Source of the DNA: Burkholderiaceae bacterium
GTDB taxonomy: Bacteria > Pseudomonadota > Gammaproteobacteria > Burkholderiales > Rhodocyclaceae
Direction: 5' to 3'
Assembly: GCA_021738065.1 (NCBI GenBank)
Contig: JAIPCT010000005.1
Span: forward strand, 1 to 64,000
DNA: 64,000 nucleotides
The notes under the pieces are model-generated. The model did not search any database. It saw only the letters and a list, made by a program, of their open reading frames with translations, and had not been told where the DNA came from. The translations under genes and the position numbers were made by a program. Within the stretch, counting starts at the first letter, position 1. Each line of letters starts with the position of its first letter. Below are positions 10,031 through 17,423 of this stretch, piece after piece.

Positions 10031-10860
10031 CCAAAGGGGTCAGAGACATTTCGCTTTTCGTTTCGCATCGTCGTTTCCTCCATTCTCAGAATCCAAATCC
10101 GTGTTGTTCCGTTGGAACCGGTCGCGTGTCCGATTCGTCGCCGGGCACCCGCCCCCGCTTGCCGGTATTGCGCCGTATGCCCAAGCGCGCACAGATGGCT
10201 TCGGCAAAGCGCTCGCTGCCTAGCGGCATGCCCAGTCTCAGGGCTTCGCGAACCTCACTGGCCGCGTCGGCATCCAGTTGCGGACGAAACAGTGCCCTGT
10301 AGGCGCTGCAGCGTGACGCGGGTTCGATATCAAGGCCAAGGTAGAGCGGATGCGGGGTCAGGCGGGCGTCGGGCTGGGCCAAGCCGTTGGCCCGATAGCT
10401 GGACCAGCGGTAGTCTCCGGGGTCGGCAACCATCGCGGCACGCACCGGATTGAGTTCGATGTAACGCATGCAGGCCATTAGATAGTTTTCGACCTGGATC
10501 ACGCTGGACTTGTAGCGCCCTTCCCACAGGCTGCCGGTGCGTCGGTACTGGCGATTGGCGTATTGCACGTAGCGACGGCCCAGCGACTGCATCAGTCGGG
10601 CCGGCGCGCCAGGCACTGCCGGCGTGAGCAGCAAATGGACATGATTGGTCATCAGCACGTAGGCATGAATCGCGCAGCCGCAATCGCGAGCCGCTTCTTC
10701 AAGCCAATGGAGGTAACACTGGTAGTCCTCCTCGGCGAAGAAGCACGGCTCGCGATTGATGCCGCGTTGCACGATGTGCAGCGGATGGTCGGGAAGCAGA
10801 ATGCGCGGGCGGCGTGGCATGTCAGATGCTCAGAAAGTCAAATGACTCTGACCCCTTTGG
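10031..10860 (-). mobile_element. RAYT-type element, copy 1
   Basis: Left end ccaaaggggtcagagacatttcgcttttc; right end reverse complement ccaaaggggtcagagtcatttgactttct (imperfect terminal inverted repeats) around a Y1 transposase gene. Confidence 0.8.
10086..10820 (-). CDS. REP-associated tyrosine transposase (Y1_Tnp/IS200-like)
   Basis: MPRRPRILLPDHPLHIVQRGINREPCFF...YVLMTNHVHLLLTP: HxH motif and RAYT family pattern. Confidence 0.9.
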   Translation of the reverse strand: MPRRPRILLPDHPLHIVQRGINREPCFFAEEDYQCYLHWLEEAARDCGCAIHAYVLMTNHVHLLLTPAVPGAPARLMQSLGRRYVQYANRQYRRTGSLWEGRYKSSVIQVENYLMACMRYIELNPVRAAMVADPGDYRWSSYRANGLAQPDARLTPHPLYLGLDIEPASRCSAYRALFRPQLDADAASEVREALRLGMPLGSERFAEAICARLGIRRNTGKRGRVPGDESDTRPVPTEQHGFGF

Positions 10861-10909
10861 TTTGACCCCTTTGGTTTTTCCTTTTAGTCTGACGGCAATA
10901 GGTGCTTAT

Positions 10910-11620
10910 TTATTTCTTCTGGGAATCAATAAACTTTCTAGCAACCGGATCGTTTGGAAGAATCCAAGCACCCTTATAAAGAACTCTTTCCTCACACATC
11001 ACATTGATCCGCGTCTTCGGCAATTCACTCCGCAAAACGGACTTGTACTCGGGTTGCCGATAACCCTCATACAGCGCCCTGATGGTCTCCGCCGAAACAA
11101 TGGGCTTTCCCGCCTTCTTCGCTTCATGGTCCGGAGAGGAGAAGATAAGGTTCGGCGTCTTGAGTTCACCGGGCAACTCCGCCAATTGGACACGAGCCCA
11201 TGCGTTGTCTTGATATCTGAAGACGACATAGGGCGGATTGGGCCTGCCCCATTTGTTGTACGACAAGCAGCCCATAGGATGGACCACCAAGTAGGCCGCA
11301 TCCTTGCTGACCTCCAGCAGCATGGGCAGAAAGTTGGCACCGCCGATGTCATCGGTGAACTTGTCGTGCCAAACGACGTTCTCGGTGGTGCCCGGCATGG
11401 TGAAGGCCAAGTTCTGCTCCTTGATCGGCGGCTCCTGCCCGGTCTCATGCCGTCCGGCACGCTCGACAGTGCGCTCGACGATGATCTTGCGACCGTCGTG
11501 CAGCAGTACTTCTTCCTTCCAGCTTGTCGATGAACAGGCGCTCAAGCTGAATCCAAATGTCAATACCGCAAACGCGATGCGAATGACACTGTGCGCCATC
11601 AATACGTCTTTTCTGCTCAT
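10910..11620 (-). CDS. Putative lipoprotein (module B)
   Basis: 236 aa; hydrophobic signal plus LSAC lipobox; WKEEVLLHDGRKIIVERTVER similar to 8969..9556; ATGA overlap with upstream remnant. Confidence 0.75.
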   Translation of the reverse strand: MSRKDVLMAHSVIRIAFAVLTFGFSLSACSSTSWKEEVLLHDGRKIIVERTVERAGRHETGQEPPIKEQNLAFTMPGTTENVVWHDKFTDDIGGANFLPMLLEVSKDAAYLVVHPMGCLSYNKWGRPNPPYVVFRYQDNAWARVQLAELPGELKTPNLIFSSPDHEAKKAGKPIVSAETIRALYEGYRQPEYKSVLRSELPKTRINVMCEERVLYKGAWILPNDPVARKFIDSQKK

Positions 11621-11737
11621 GCCACTCTCCTTGATTGCTTATCGTTAGCCGCTTTTATGTTCCACTCGCCATCCCACCAGCGCCGACTTTTACCTAATTC
11701 ACCGCCATACCCGATCCGTGCCAAAGGGGTCAGCGTG
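11617..11737 (-). pseudogene. Second RTX-tail-like remnant ending in KSRRWW tail
   Basis: Minus translation ...RIGYGGELGKSRRWWDGEWNIKAANDKQSRRVA* with stop overlapping the ATG at 11620; aligns with the tail at 9553. Confidence 0.6.
11666..11691 (-). repeat. KSRRW-type dispersed repeat copy 2
   Basis: tcgccatcccaccagcgccgactttt. Confidence 0.75.
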
Positions 11738-12566
11738 CCAAAGGGGTCAGAGACATTTCGCTTTTCATTTCGCATCGTTGCTTCCTCCATTCTCAGAATC
11801 CAAATCCCTGTTGTTCAGTCAGCACTGGTCGCGATGCCGGTTCGTCGCCTGGTGTACGCCCCCGCTTGCCGCTATTGCGCCGGATTCCCAGCCGGGCGCA
11901 GATCGCTTCCGCAAACCGCTCATTCCCCAGCGGCATGCCCAACTTCAGTGCCTCGCGAACTTCGCTGGCCGCCTCCGCATCCAGTTGCGGACGAAATAGT
12001 GCCCGGTAGGCATGGCAACGCTGTGCGCCATCGGCGTCCAGCCCAAGGTAGATCGGGTGTGGGGTCAGGCGGGCGTCGGGCTGGGCCAGGCCGTTGGCCC
12101 GGTAGCTTGACCAGCGGTAAGCGCCGGGATCAGTGACCATTGCAGCGCGCACCGGGTTGAGTTCGATGTAGCGCATGCAGGCCAGAAGATAGGCTTCTGC
12201 CTGAACCACGCTTGACTTGTAGCGACCTTCCCAGAGGCTGCCGGTGCGACGGTACTGGCGATTGGCGTACTGCACATAGCGCCGGCCCATCGATTGCATC
12301 AGCAGCGCTGGCGCGCCCGTGGTCGTCGGAGTCAGCAGCAGGTGCACGTGGTTGGTCATCAGTACGTAGGCGTGGATGGCGCAGCCGCAATCGCGAGCCG
12401 CCTCTTCGAGCCAATGGAGGTAGCACTGGTAGTCCTCCTCGGCGAAGAAGCACGGCTCACGATTGATGCCGCGTTGCACGATGTGCAGCGGGTAATCGGC
12501 GAGAAGAATGCGTGGGCGGCGTGGCATGTCAGGTGCTCAGAAAGTCAAATGACTCTGACCCTTTTG
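11738..12566 (-). mobile_element. RAYT-type element, copy 2
   Basis: Same terminal repeats and near-identical transposase as copy 1. Confidence 0.8.
11793..12527 (-). CDS. REP-associated tyrosine transposase (Y1_Tnp), copy 2
   Basis: MPRRPRILLADYPLHIVQRGINREPCFF...; near identical to 10086..10820. Confidence 0.9.
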   Translation of the reverse strand: MPRRPRILLADYPLHIVQRGINREPCFFAEEDYQCYLHWLEEAARDCGCAIHAYVLMTNHVHLLLTPTTTGAPALLMQSMGRRYVQYANRQYRRTGSLWEGRYKSSVVQAEAYLLACMRYIELNPVRAAMVTDPGAYRWSSYRANGLAQPDARLTPHPIYLGLDADGAQRCHAYRALFRPQLDAEAASEVREALKLGMPLGNERFAEAICARLGIRRNSGKRGRTPGDEPASRPVLTEQQGFGF

Positions 12567-13048
12567 ACTCGGTTGAAGGCAGTGGCGAGGTGGCCGCCCA
12601 GACTGTAGCCGGTGACGTTGAGCGGCCCGTCGATCTGGCTCTTGATACTCTGATACCAGACTTCCATGTCCGAGAGTTGGCCGAAGGCCCAGCCGGTATT
12701 GAAGACTTCCAGCGTGTTGGTCGCGGCACTGTCGCGGATGGCGTCGTCGACGAATTCGGTCGATCGAAAGCTGATGACGTATTCGCGGGTGTCCCTGTTC
12801 CTGAACAGCGTGCCGGAGAAGCCGGTTTTGGTGTTCGTCATCTGCGCGACGACTTCCCATTCGGCGGCGAATTGGGTCGCTTCGGTTTCGGTGAATTTGG
12901 AGGCGTGAAGGTTGCCCTCGGTCAGCGCCTTGGGAATATCGTTCTTGATGGTTGCATTTCCGTTCTCATCGATATCAACGAGAAAGGCCTCAGCGGCCAT
13001 CTGTAGATTTGCATACTTCAGGTAATCGGCTACGGTTGGTGCGCTCAT
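12545..13048 (-). pseudogene. N-terminal fragment of a second RTX-type lipase, truncated by RAYT copy 2
   Basis: MSAPTVADYLKYANLQMAAEAFL...EYVISFRSTEFVDDAIRD...VTGYSLGGHLATAFN then RVKRVRVI* encoded by the transposon end; stops just after the GxSxG nucleophile motif. Confidence 0.85.
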
Positions 13049-13049
13049 G

Positions 13050-13871
13050 TCATTGCTCCGGCGTGGGTTGGAGGACTCTCACGACAAATCTTCTAGTTTG
13101 GTCGGCCTGAATTGGTGGTATCCCTGGGGCACTACGGAATGCAGGGCAAGCATTCCTCGCGGCGAGCAACCACGGCGACCGTCCGCCGCCGGTATTGCCC
13201 TGCCCGCGATCCATCATGTAGCCGATGCGCTCGGCCATGACTTCGTTGGTCTGGAGGTCGATCACTTTGAGCGAGCTGCCGGCGATCCAGTAGTCGCGTT
13301 CCTCGCGGGTGGAAATGTCGTCGTAGGTGACGCCGTAGCGGGGGGGCTTGCCTGGTGCAGGGACTTTATCGAGGACGTAGGCGTAGATGTTGAGGTCGAA
13401 ATTGGGATCGCGCTCCAGCGCCATCTGAACCCCTTTGGCCGTGACATCCATCCGCCTGACGGCTTTCATCGAGCCGGTGTAGCGGTAGCGTTGGCCGCCT
13501 TTCTCATCGAGGGCTTCGACGTAGCGGTAGCCTTTGGGCGGTGGTGGCGAGGAGTTTCTGTAGTACCCGGTAAAGAACGTCTTGATATATGTTTCTCCGC
13601 CGGAGTCATTGCCATACGGATCATCCATCCGGTATTGATCGCCAAAGTTGATGTGATCGGGCCGCTGCTTCATCAGAAAGACGCCCTCAACATTCTCCGC
13701 AGTGCGATGAATAAACTCCCCCGCCTTCTTGCAACGTTCCTGAAACATCGCCTCGGCCTTCGCCAAGCGGGCCTTCGGGTCCTCCTTGCCGAGCGCGCTT
13801 TGCGCGCATACCGCCGTCGCAACCGCGACCAGCAGCGCCGCCGCAAACTGCCGAATCCATTTTGCCTTCAT
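13050..13871 (-). CDS. Secreted hypothetical protein (module A)
   Basis: MKAKWIRQFAAALLVAVATAVCAQSALG signal; start overlaps upstream ORF stop (ATGA) with GGAGG RBS; stop is 1 nt from the start of the truncated lipase. Confidence 0.7.
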   Translation of the reverse strand: MKAKWIRQFAAALLVAVATAVCAQSALGKEDPKARLAKAEAMFQERCKKAGEFIHRTAENVEGVFLMKQRPDHINFGDQYRMDDPYGNDSGGETYIKTFFTGYYRNSSPPPPKGYRYVEALDEKGGQRYRYTGSMKAVRRMDVTAKGVQMALERDPNFDLNIYAYVLDKVPAPGKPPRYGVTYDDISTREERDYWIAGSSLKVIDLQTNEVMAERIGYMMDRGQGNTGGGRSPWLLAARNACPAFRSAPGIPPIQADQTRRFVVRVLQPTPEQ

Positions 13872-13916
13872 GCCTCGCTCCTCCATGTGTCCTGATTGGC
13901 GGCTGGCGCCGCCGAT

Positions 13917-13942
13917 TCGCCGTATCGCCAGCGCCGAGTTTT
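13917..13942 (-). repeat. KSRRW-type dispersed repeat copy 3
   Basis: tcgccgtatcgccagcgccgagtttt. Confidence 0.8.
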
Positions 13943-14070
13943 CAGACTAACCATTTCTCGCATGCCAGTCCCCTCCCCGCTCATTTGTTTCATGGAAATT
14001 CGAGAGCACAGGGTCGAAGTGTTACTCACTGCTTTTCTCATACGGTTTCTCTCCATTCAGTATCGATAGT

Positions 14071-14096
14071 TCGCCGTGTCGCCATCGCCGACTTTT
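14071..14096 (-). repeat. KSRRW-type dispersed repeat copy 4
   Basis: tcgccgtgtcgccatcgccgactttt. Confidence 0.8.
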
Positions 14097-14140
14097 CAGG
14101 CCACGCTTTCGCCCCTTGCGTTCTTCCGTTCCATGACTTC

Positions 14141-14293
14141 ACCGCTCCCGTAAACTCTCGCTGCCGTTTTGCAACAGCGGACTCAAAAATTACTCGATCA
14201 CCCTGCACCTGCCAGTCTTGATTTCCACACTCACGGTTATGCCGGCGGAAAGGTTCACGGTCTTGCCATCCACCAGCACGGGGACCGTCTTGG
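14141..14293 (-). pseudogene. Duplicated fragment of the hlyD-like gene 3' end
   Basis: ccgctcccg(t/c)aaactctcgctgccgt...ggtcttgccatccaccagcacgg closely repeats 15180-15332 (HlyD C-terminus). Confidence 0.75.
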
Positions 14294-14363
14294 TCTTTGC
14301 TGGTGAATTTGGCAATCGGGCGATACAGCGAACGATTCCCGACGGCGAATCCTTCGCTTGTGA

Positions 14364-14384
14364 GATACATATTTCGTATGTATC
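14364..14384. promoter_or_regulatory. Perfect 8-bp inverted repeat overlapping the brnT start (candidate autoregulatory operator)
   Basis: GATACATA-TTTCG-TATGTATC; the ATG at 14378 lies in the second arm. Confidence 0.55.
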
Positions 14385-14659
14385 ATGGCACTGTGAGTTT
14401 CGAATTCGACCCAAAGAAGGCGGCCGCCAATATGAGCAAGCATGGCGTTTCGTTTGCCGAAGCCGAGCCCGTATTGTTTGACCCCTTGGCACTGACGCGA
14501 GAGGATACCGATGCGGTCGCCGAACAGCGCTTTCTGACGCTGGGGACTGGCGCACAGGGCCGGGTGCTGATGGTGTGCTGGACGCAACGCGGAGCGGCCA
14601 TTCGAGTGATTTCGGCGCGATTGGCCACCGCCCATGAAAGGAAATGCTATGAAAGCTAA
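14378..14659 (+). CDS. brnT: BrnT family toxin
   Basis: MYHGTVSFEFDPKKAAANMSKHGVSFAEAEPVLFDPLAL...RVISARLATAHERKCYE: BrnT pattern; followed by a BrnA-like gene. Confidence 0.85.
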   Translation: MYHGTVSFEFDPKKAAANMSKHGVSFAEAEPVLFDPLALTREDTDAVAEQRFLTLGTGAQGRVLMVCWTQRGAAIRVISARLATAHERKCYES

Positions 14660-14897
14660 CTACGACATGACGAAGGCCAAACGTGGTGCTGTGCTCTCCG
14701 CAGCCGGCAAGACGCGCATCACGATTTATCTGGACGACGCGATTCTCGAAGCCTTTCGCCAGCGCGCGGAACAGGAAGGGAAAGGCTACCAGACGCTGAT
14801 CAACGAAGCGCTCGCCGCTTCGCTGGCGCAGAACAATGCGCCGGTGACCGTCAGCACGCTGCGCAGGATATTGCGCGAGGAATTGCACGCGGCTTGA
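14649..14897 (+). CDS. brnA: BrnA family antitoxin
   Basis: MKANYDMTKAKRGAVLSAAGKTRITIYLDDAILEAFRQRAEQEGKGYQTLINEAL: ribbon-helix-helix-like; overlaps brnT. Confidence 0.8.
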   Translation: MKANYDMTKAKRGAVLSAAGKTRITIYLDDAILEAFRQRAEQEGKGYQTLINEALAASLAQNNAPVTVSTLRRILREELHAA

Positions 14898-14925
14898 AAT
14901 GGCGGCACCCACAGAAGATGCGTGA

Positions 14926-14951
14926 CCGCCGTATTGCCAGCACCGACTTTT
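14926..14951 (-). repeat. KSRRW-type dispersed repeat copy 5
   Basis: ccgccgtattgccagcaccgactttt. Confidence 0.75.
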
Positions 14952-15057
14952 TGACGTAAAGCATCCGGAAATGCGCAGCTTGAGCTCGTCACACCGGCGG
15001 CTCGGCATGCCTTGGGTTCCGCTTCGCGGGGTGGCAATGCCGGTATCGGGAGGATAG

Positions 15058-15090
15058 GCACTGGATTCCGGGTCAAGCCCGGAATGACGG
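15058..15090. repeat. Dispersed 'ctggattccgggtcaagcccggaatgacgg' palindromic repeat
   Basis: CCGGGTCAAGCCCGG dyad; sequence type I recall as widespread in proteobacterial genomes. Confidence 0.6.
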
Positions 15091-15178
15091 AGAAATGGCC
15101 CAGTGCCGGAACAGCCTGCCGCCGACTTGACCCGGGAACAGAGTGCGGATTCTGACTGGGATACGTTCTTCGCGTTCA

Positions 15179-16624
15179 TCACCGCTCCCGCAAACTCTCG
15201 CTGCCGTACTGCAACAGCGGACTCAGGAAGTACTCGATCACCCGCCGCTTGCCGGTCTTGATTTCCACGCTCACCGCCATGCCGGCGGAGAGATGCACAG
15301 TCTTGCCATCCACCAGCACGGTGGCGCGTTGCAGGCGGGCGCGGGTGGAGTAGATCAGGCCGCGCTTGTCGTCGTTGATGGCGTCGTGCGAGACGTGGAT
15401 GAGGCGGGCGGGGATGGTGCCGTACTTGGTGAAGGGGAAGGTTTCGATCTTGACTTCGGCCTCTTGGCCTTCATTCACAAAGCCGATGTCCTTGTTTTCC
15501 AGAAAGGCTTCGACTTCCAGCGCGTCGTCTTTGGGCACGATCACCATCAGTACCTGTGCCAGGGTGACGACGCCGCCGACGGTGCGCACGGCCAGTTGCT
15601 GCACGGTGCCGTCGACCGGCGCGGTAAGCCTCATCTGCCGGCCACGGTTGTCGGACTTGAGCAGTTCCTGGCCGTAGCCGGTGGCTTTTTGCTCGGCTTC
15701 GTTGAGGGTGTCGAGCGCGGTGCGGCGAGTTTCGGCGGTGAGCGAGTTGCGCTGGCTCCTGGCTTCGTCAATCGCGGCGGCGAGTTCCTTGAGGCGACTT
15801 TTTTCGGTTTCGAGGTCGGCTTCCTGCTCGATGCGGATCTGTTCCTTTTCCAGATAGCCGTGTTTGGAGATGAAGTTTTTCGCCACCAGGCCCTTGAAGT
15901 CCTCGGCACGCTGACGGGCGATGGGCGCGGTTTGTTCGAGCTTCTTGACGATCTCCTGGGTGGAGCGGCGTTCGGCTTCGCGCTTGGCGATTTCGGCCTC
16001 GATGCGCGCGATACGGGCCTGGTATTCGCCGTACTGGCCGTCGAGGATGCGTTGTTCCTGAGTAGTGCGCTCAACGCCAATGCCGGCGCCGATGTCTTCT
16101 GCACGTTCAATGCGCGGCAGCTTGCCTGTGGCTAACGCGGCGAGCAGGGCACGGGCGCGGGCGGCTTGCAGACGGGCAGTGACGAGGTCGTTGGTAGTGC
16201 GCGTGCTGTCGGCATGGGCCTGGGTGGCGTCGAGCTCGACCAGTACCTCACCGGCCTTGACGGCCTGGCCGTCGATCACATGAATGGCCTTGACCACGGC
16301 GGTTTCCATCGGCTGGATCAGCTTGCTGCCTTCGTTGGGCACGATCTTGCCGTGCGCCGTGGCGACCACGTCCATGCGGCCGAAGATGGCCCAGAGCAAA
16401 GCCAGCAAGGCGAAGCTCATCAGCAGCCAGGCAATGACGCGCGGCGCGGGTGAGACCGGGGTTTCCTGCAGCTCCAGCGAAGCCGGCAGGAACTGGGCCT
16501 CGTGCGGCAGGCGCTGGGGCGGGTCGAGCTCCTTGCGAACCTTCCAAGCATGGCTGAAGATGGTGGCGTAGCGCCGCAAGAGGTCGAATACGGCTTGCAG
16601 ACGGAGGGTTATGGTTTGGGTCAT
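15179..16624 (-). CDS. HlyD family type I secretion membrane fusion protein
   Basis: 481 aa; single N-terminal TM, ...GRMDVVATAHGKIVPNEGSKLIQPMETAVVKAIHVIDGQAVKAGEVLVELD..., C-terminal AGMAVSVEIKTGKRRVIEYFLSPLLQYGSESLRER. Confidence 0.93.
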   Translation of the reverse strand: MTQTITLRLQAVFDLLRRYATIFSHAWKVRKELDPPQRLPHEAQFLPASLELQETPVSPAPRVIAWLLMSFALLALLWAIFGRMDVVATAHGKIVPNEGSKLIQPMETAVVKAIHVIDGQAVKAGEVLVELDATQAHADSTRTTNDLVTARLQAARARALLAALATGKLPRIERAEDIGAGIGVERTTQEQRILDGQYGEYQARIARIEAEIAKREAERRSTQEIVKKLEQTAPIARQRAEDFKGLVAKNFISKHGYLEKEQIRIEQEADLETEKSRLKELAAAIDEARSQRNSLTAETRRTALDTLNEAEQKATGYGQELLKSDNRGRQMRLTAPVDGTVQQLAVRTVGGVVTLAQVLMVIVPKDDALEVEAFLENKDIGFVNEGQEAEVKIETFPFTKYGTIPARLIHVSHDAINDDKRGLIYSTRARLQRATVLVDGKTVHLSAGMAVSVEIKTGKRRVIEYFLSPLLQYGSESLRER

Positions 16625-17079
16625 GGCTTTGCCCTGGCCTCTTCGGCAGTGCCTGTCCTGGGCCCTTCGACAGGCTCAGGGCGAACGGTTGAAGGACGGG
16701 TAATGGCCGAAGATTCTCCCGACTTCGTTCGCCCTGAGCCTGTCGAAGGGCAATTCAAAGGGCCGTCTCGTCTTGAGGTGGGTCCTTCGAAAACGCCACC
16801 TGAGGAACGGGCCAGACGTGAGACTTCGGCCCAATCACCCCGAATCATTGCTTCCTTCTTCTTGCGACTCCAACCCTTGATTTGCTGCTCAGAGGCGAGC
16901 GCTTCTTCGCGCGAGGCGAACTCTTGCGAGAATGCGCATTCGAGTGGCCGCCGGCTGAACGTATAACAGCTCCGAACTGCCCCTGAGGAATGTTGAGCGA
17001 TCCTGCCTTCGAGATTGTCTGTGTGGCCGGTGTAATAGCTGCCGTCGGCACAGCGGAGGATATAGACCCAGAAACTCAT
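16621..17079 (-). CDS. GIY-YIG domain protein (UPF0213/YhbQ-like) with repeat-derived C-terminus
   Basis: MSFWVYILRCADGSYYTGHTDNLEGRIAQH; C-terminal STGSGRT.../RPEPVEG segments come from dispersed repeat DNA; stop overlaps hlyD start (ATGA). Confidence 0.8.
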   Translation of the reverse strand: MSFWVYILRCADGSYYTGHTDNLEGRIAQHSSGAVRSCYTFSRRPLECAFSQEFASREEALASEQQIKGWSRKKKEAMIRGDWAEVSRLARSSGGVFEGPTSRRDGPLNCPSTGSGRTKSGESSAITRPSTVRPEPVEGPRTGTAEEARAKP

Positions 17080-17179
17080 TGCATCTCCTCGCCTGGCCCC
17101 TCGATAGGGTATGTCCTGGGCCCTTCGACAAGGTATGTCCTGGGCCCTTCGACAAGCTCAGGGTGAACGGGTGGTTGCC

Positions 17180-17299
17180 GTTCGTGGTGAGCTTGTTTTT
17201 TCCGTTCGTGGTGAGCTGGTTTTTTCCGTTCGTGGTGAGCTGGTTTTTCCCGTTCGTGGTGAGCTGGTTTTTCCCGTTCGTGGTGAGCCTGTCGAACCA
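17180..17299. repeat. 24-bp tandem repeat, 5 units
   Basis: GTTCGTGGTGAGCTGGTTTTTTCC units start at 17180, 17204, 17228, 17252, 17276. Confidence 0.9.
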
Positions 17300-17423
17300 C
17301 CATCGCCGCTTCGAACAGTCCTTCGACCGGGCCTGTCCTGAGCCAATCGAAGGACTCAGGGCGAACCGATTTATCACTGGTAGTAGTGCTGGTCGCAATA
17401 ACCATCTGCATTGTCATAATCGC

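Noticed and set aside
9478-10453. Plus-strand ORFs with repeated 'KGVRDISLF / KGSETFRFSF' peptides
   Set aside because: Translations of RAYT terminal repeats in the antisense direction, not genuine repeat proteins.
14190-15182. 330-aa minus ORF overlapping brnTA
   Set aside because: Composite of repeat DNA, a duplicated hlyD end and antisense of brnTA; not a plausible protein.
17180-17299. Possible CRISPR array
   Set aside because: Direct 24-bp units with no unique spacers and no cas genes.
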